The position numbers and the translations under genes were made by a program. Of a stretch of 64,000 nt of DNA, positions 60,427-64,000 are shown one piece after another (the first letter of the stretch is position 1; every line of letters begins with the position of its first letter). The DNA is taken from contig JAFEAT010000020.1 in assembly GCA_018266255.1 (NCBI GenBank), positions 310,001 through 374,000 of the forward strand. The letters run 5' to 3'. Below the pieces are notes generated by a model that saw only the letters and a program-made list of their open reading frames with translations, had not been told where the DNA came from and made no database searches. The DNA comes from Cyanobacteria bacterium SZAS-4. GTDB lineage: Bacteria; Cyanobacteriota; Vampirovibrionia; Obscuribacterales; Obscuribacteraceae.

Positions 60427-62315
60427 GTCGTCTTCGATGGCGCCGCCAGTGGTGCCAGTGGAATACGAAACCAAAAAGTACTACCTGGTTTGCTTGGTTC
60501 GCTGGTGACGCCGATGGTGCCACCGTGTGCTTCTACGATGGCTTTGCAGATTGAAAGACCCAATCCTGATCCCTTTTTCTCGCCTTCGTCCCGATGACCT
60601 GCTTGCTTGAATTTTTCGAACACCAGGGCTTGCTTATCTAAAGGAATTCCTTGACCTTCATCGGCGACTTTTATTTCGATTGCGTCTGCACCGTTGATTC
60701 CACCTGGTCGATCGTTTAGCAACGTGGTGATTGTCGATCCGTTAGGAGAAAATTTGATTGCGTTGTTGAGCAAATTCACCAGCACGCGTCGAATTTTCTC
60801 AGAATCTGCTTGACCGATTTTGCATGTCCCGCTGATTGCCAATTCGATGTTTTTGCTGTTTGCTTCCGGCGTGACGTAGTCGATTGCTTGTTGCACAATT
60901 TTAGACATGTCGGTCTCTTCGTAGTCCAGCACTATGCCTAAGTGCGCCATGCGTTCAGACTCCAAAAGATCATTGATCAAGATCATCAAAGATTTGACTG
61001 AGGCGTTTGCGGAACCAGCGAGCTTTGTTCCTCGCTCGTTCAGTGTGCCTAAAATTCCATCATCAAGCATTTCTAGAGTCATGCTGACAGACGTCAATGG
61101 CGATCTCAGATCATGGCTTACCATAGCGAAAAGCTCTTGCTTAAGCCGTTCCGCTTCCTTTCGTTCTGTAATGTCGTGAGCGACGCAGAAGATATTTCTG
61201 TCTTTCTGCGACCATCGTGCGATCCAATCCATTTCGACGTAACTGCCGGATTTGCCTAAAATTCGTGCTTCAAAAGCAGTCTGCGGGTTTACTGAGCTGA
61301 GACTCTTTAAGTTTTCGTAGACAATATTTTTATCATCGTTGTGAACTATAGAACTCATCGCGGCGCCGAGAAGTTCATCTGCTCCATAGCCGAGAATCCG
61401 CTCAACGGCCGGATTTATCTGGGCGATGCGCAGCGCACGATCTAGAGAACAAATGATTTCTGCGGCATTGTCGATCAAAGCTCTTTCATTTTGTCGCAGA
61501 TAGATAAGGTCGTCGGAAAGTTGATGAATGACATTATCGAGTTGTGCAAGTTCGTCCCTACCAGTTAGAGGTATTTCCAACTCCCTGTTAATGCCGATGT
61601 TTACAGCATTGCGCATGAGGATTTTCAGCCGCAAGAAAACAGTATTGATCAAAGTGAAACCGAGTCCCATCGCCAGGCTGAAGCCAACACACATGAAAAC
61701 TTGAATCAGAAGCTCAATTCGCTGTCGATCCTCTTTTCGCTTCTGCCGAAATAACTTGCTCTGGTCAGACATTTTTTCGGCGAGTTTGTCTCCCTCGTAA
61801 TTGAGGACCTCACTGAAAGTCTTCATTTGTCCCATATTGCGCAATTCGTTTATGCCTTCATCTTCTTCAGGCATATCGAGAATGAACTTGAACATTTTTC
61901 TGCCATCTTCGATCCGTCTGATGAAGGCACGTATATCGGCTGCTGCATATGGAGTTTTTACAGCAGATTCTTCAAGTTCTTGTTTGTTATGTTCCAGTTC
62001 TTCGATGGCCAATCTGGTGTCATGCAGAACTTTCGGCTCGTGATACATGCGCAAGATCAGCATGCCGCCGCACGCTCCCATTCCGCTCCTGATTGCTTCG
62101 TTTACTTGCACGAGAATCTGTGCGGCATTGGCTTCTGCTTCGATGTCTTGCTCTGCTTGATATAAGCTGACAATCAATAGAGAAACGAAAATAGTCGCGA
62201 ATACTAAAGGCACCACAACCAGCAGCGCTACTTTATGTGTCAAGGTGATGGTAGGCAGTTGCAAATGTATCTCTGACCTGTCACTTATCGTCGATGAATC
62301 GCTAAATTGTCGCAC
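60423..62315 (-). CDS. Membrane PAS histidine kinase
   Basis: 630 residues from a GTG. Two membrane helices (about 27-51 and 201-228) bracket a helical sensor domain of about 150 residues, followed by a HAMP-like linker (about 228-278), PAS domain (277-388), HisKA with the phospho-acceptor His401 in MVSHDLRSPLTS, and a HATPase_c domain with VLVNLLNNAIKFSPNGS (N box), VADEGQGIP (G1) and GSGLGLSICKAIVEAHGG (G2). All are intact. No response regulator is adjacent, so it is an orphan; the PhoB-type regulator at 36873 and the HPt-REC protein at 7593 are possible partners. It overlaps the stop of the convergent TPR gene by four bases. Confidence 0.92.
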   Translation of the reverse strand: MRQFSDSSTISDRSEIHLQLPTITLTHKVALLVVVPLVFATIFVSLLIVSLYQAEQDIEAEANAAQILVQVNEAIRSGMGACGGMLILRMYHEPKVLHDTRLAIEELEHNKQELEESAVKTPYAAADIRAFIRRIEDGRKMFKFILDMPEEDEGINELRNMGQMKTFSEVLNYEGDKLAEKMSDQSKLFRQKRKEDRQRIELLIQVFMCVGFSLAMGLGFTLINTVFLRLKILMRNAVNIGINRELEIPLTGRDELAQLDNVIHQLSDDLIYLRQNERALIDNAAEIICSLDRALRIAQINPAVERILGYGADELLGAAMSSIVHNDDKNIVYENLKSLSSVNPQTAFEARILGKSGSYVEMDWIARWSQKDRNIFCVAHDITERKEAERLKQELFAMVSHDLRSPLTSVSMTLEMLDDGILGTLNERGTKLAGSANASVKSLMILINDLLESERMAHLGIVLDYEETDMSKIVQQAIDYVTPEANSKNIELAISGTCKIGQADSEKIRRVLVNLLNNAIKFSPNGSTITTLLNDRPGGINGADAIEIKVADEGQGIPLDKQALVFEKFKQAGHRDEGEKKGSGLGLSICKAIVEAHGGTIGVTSEPSKPGSTFWFRIPLAPLAAPSKTT

Positions 62316-62426
62316 ACAACGGGCGATAGCCTAATTGATGATTTTGGAATTGACGTTAGCGGCTTTTCTTGACAAGGCGTGGGCATCGTCAGCCAAAACT
62401 GGTAGGAGCGTGCTAACGTTAAACTG

Positions 62427-63707
62427 ATGGATAGAAAGAATTTTCGACGATACATCTTGTGCGCACTGAGCTTTCTGGCTTCAGCAAACGTTTCAATTGC
62501 CATTACCAGTGAAGATAAAGATTTAGCGCAGGCGCGACTTTTGTATCAGAACGCCGCTACCGACGAAGCGATAGCATTGTGTGTCAAGAAAATTGCCGGC
62601 GGTAAGAATTTGCCGCAGTGGCACGAAATGTATGCGAAATCATTGAATCTCCGTCGCAATGGTCCCGCCACTGCCGCGACCGAAATAAAGAAGGCGATGG
62701 AAGGGTCACCAAAAGACGAAAATATCATTGCAACTGCTGGTTTCATCATGTCTGGCGTGAGCCCGAGCGCCGCCAGCGCGGTGGTTCCGAAATTGAAGGA
62801 AGCAATTAAGTCGCATCCAAAGAACGGACGTCTTCATGGCGCATTGTCCGATTGCTTTGACGCGATGCAAGATTCACACGCAGACCAGGAATTGTTGACT
62901 GCGATTCAGCTGGATCCGCTGGACTACGATGTGAATTTTCAAGCCATCGAACACTATTCGAAACTGGCCAATGCAGACGAGGTCAATAAGGCTTACGATC
63001 GTCTGATTAAGGGCAATCCGAAGAGTGCGTTCGCATGGGCTGAGCGAGGCGTGTACAGGCGAGATAACTACAAGTTCGAGCAGTCCGCGCAAGATTTGCA
63101 AAAGGCAGTTGAGCTGAATCCCAAATACAGTTATGCATATTCCATGCTGGCTAAGGCGTTGAAGAAGGGCTTGAAGCATTCCGAAGCGATAAAGGTCTAC
63201 AATTCGATGCTCGCCAGTGGTGGACCAAACGCGAATCTTCTAGGTCGTCGTGCTAATTGCTACCGTCAAACAAAACAGCTCGATAAGGCTATCAAGGACT
63301 ACGATCAGTCGATTAATATTTACGGTAAGGGCTCTGCATTTGTTCCGCAAAAGGCGAACGACAGCATGTCGAAAGATCAGCGTTTGGATTACAACAAATA
63401 CTGGCTCGAACGAGTGGAATGCCGCGAACAGCTCGGTCAGATCGATCAAGGTATCAATGAACTCACAGCATACATTGGTGGTGCGCTTCATCCAGATAGT
63501 GCCTACGACATTCGCCAGCGTCTCTACCGTCGCAAAGGGCAGTATGATAAAGCGCTGTCTGACTTGAATTACATGATCAAGAAAGAAGCTTTCGTAGGCG
63601 AGCGTTATACTGATCGAGCGGAAGTTTTAGCTAAGCTAGGACGTGTGGCAGAATCAAAAGAAGATCTGAAGCACGCAGAAAACATTGAGACCACTGGTAG
63701 CCCGTAG
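62427..63707 (+). CDS. Exported TPR protein
   Basis: 426 residues with a signal peptide (MDRKNFRRYILCALSFLASA, cleavage near SIA-ITS). TPR units are clear: KFEQSAQDLQKAVELNPKYS, SYAYSMLAKALKKGLKHSEA, KQLDKAIKDYDQSINIYG and GQYDKALSDLNYMIKK. It is similar in build to the protein at 58942-60426, on the other side of the histidine kinase, and probably paralogous. It is divergent from the kinase across a 111-bp gap; no shared operator was recognised. AGGAG lies too far upstream (about 20 bp) to be a normal ribosome binding site. Confidence 0.83.
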   Translation: MDRKNFRRYILCALSFLASANVSIAITSEDKDLAQARLLYQNAATDEAIALCVKKIAGGKNLPQWHEMYAKSLNLRRNGPATAATEIKKAMEGSPKDENIIATAGFIMSGVSPSAASAVVPKLKEAIKSHPKNGRLHGALSDCFDAMQDSHADQELLTAIQLDPLDYDVNFQAIEHYSKLANADEVNKAYDRLIKGNPKSAFAWAERGVYRRDNYKFEQSAQDLQKAVELNPKYSYAYSMLAKALKKGLKHSEAIKVYNSMLASGGPNANLLGRRANCYRQTKQLDKAIKDYDQSINIYGKGSAFVPQKANDSMSKDQRLDYNKYWLERVECREQLGQIDQGINELTAYIGGALHPDSAYDIRQRLYRRKGQYDKALSDLNYMIKKEAFVGERYTDRAEVLAKLGRVAESKEDLKHAENIETTGSP

Positions 63708-63928
63708 ATGATGTCGTGTGCGATCTGGTCGCATCGAAGTGTGACTTGAGACAACTCTGCCTGACCAGACCGCTCGCAGGGAAATTCTTACTACGGTGGC
63801 GAGGATGACACGCCGCATAATTCCTGATTTAATGGGCGCTGCTTGTCGATGTGGTTTGATTATGCCGGGCACATTGTTTTGTTATTCTTGTGTCAACCAG
63901 TCGCTGGGGCGTTTTCCTAGGGAATCAT

Positions 63929-64000
63929 ATGCAATTTAAATTCAAATCATTTCTTTTTGCACTACTCTGTTCATGTGCGTGTAGTGGAGCTCAAGCTGAA
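63929..64000 (+). CDS. Start of an exported protein (cut by window end)
   Basis: Only 24 codons are visible. AGGGAA precedes the ATG by a few bases, and the residues form a signal peptide: MQFKFKSFLFALL, then CSCACSGAQA-E. Cleavage at AQA or at a Cys (lipoprotein) are both possible. The mature protein is outside the window, so function is unknown. The 221-bp gap before it holds no gene I can support. Confidence 0.6.
   Translation, partial: MQFKFKSFLFALLCSCACSGAQAE

Noticed and set aside
63654..63872. 72-codon open frame on the minus strand near the window end
   Set aside because: Starts in an intergenic region with no ribosome binding site and runs antisense into the TPR gene; composition is not protein-like.

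Overview
The window most resembles a non-photosynthetic relative of the Cyanobacteria (Vampirovibrionia/Melainabacteria, Obscuribacterales-like). This is an inference from gene content: many Hanks-type Ser/Thr kinases, TPR proteins, PATAN and degenerate GGDEF signalling proteins, and very large secreted or matrix-like proteins beside ordinary housekeeping genes. No 16S rRNA or other decisive marker is present. The DNA is of moderate GC. No insertion sequence, prophage or CRISPR array was seen.

Layout. 0-2.4 kb: the 3' end of a type IA topoisomerase gene, a small secreted helical protein and DAHP synthase. 2.7-11.5 kb: a cytosolic Ser/Thr kinase with a TPR membrane protein, a DUF4239 protein, an HPt-REC-REC-GGDEF-like protein, and a PATAN/GGDEF-like/TPR protein. 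11.7-15.8 kb: a stand-alone FHA protein and two paralogous single-span membrane proteins whose cytosolic halves carry arrays of a Lys-Thr-x-x-acid motif. 15.9-24.4 kb: mostly housekeeping (SRAP peptidase, valS, efp, accB, accC, a nitrilase). 24.5-32.7 kb: four tandem receptor-like kinases, each with a half zinc ribbon, kinase, membrane span and LRR ectodomain. 32.8-37.6 kb: a CAU tRNA, an SGNH-like protein, a MarR-GNAT fusion with its operator, a Met/His/Gly-rich exported protein and a PhoB-type response regulator. 37.6-58.9 kb: an accessory locus of very large proteins: CHAP plus GH75-like, degenerate EF-hand plus LysM-like, two TPR membrane proteins, two polytopic TrbL/VirB6-like proteins (one with a C-terminal extension of about 1,000 residues), a beta-helix protein, and a helical protein with annexin-like repeats. 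A MESH1-like (p)ppGpp hydrolase lies within it. 58.9-64 kb: TPR exported proteins, a PAS histidine kinase and the start of another exported protein.

Two systems stand out. First, the two Thr-motif proteins look like multivalent phosphothreonine scaffolds: the acid at +3 fits known FHA preference, an FHA gene is next door, and five Ser/Thr kinases are within 21 kb. Second, seven genes between 37.6 and 58.9 kb have upstream copies of an 11-bp-spaced direct repeat, GT(C/A)AC-N6-GTAAC. In four of them a -10-like hexamer lies exactly 10 nt further on, as in PhoB-class promoters, and a PhoB/OmpR-type regulator flanks the locus. The locus therefore looks like one regulon building a cell-surface or secretion apparatus. 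Its wall-acting products lack Sec signals, which fits export by the TrbL-like membrane proteins, but that link is inference.

Short tandem repeats (13, 16 and 17 bp units) recur at gene ends. All functional names come from reading motifs by eye; no database search was possible.
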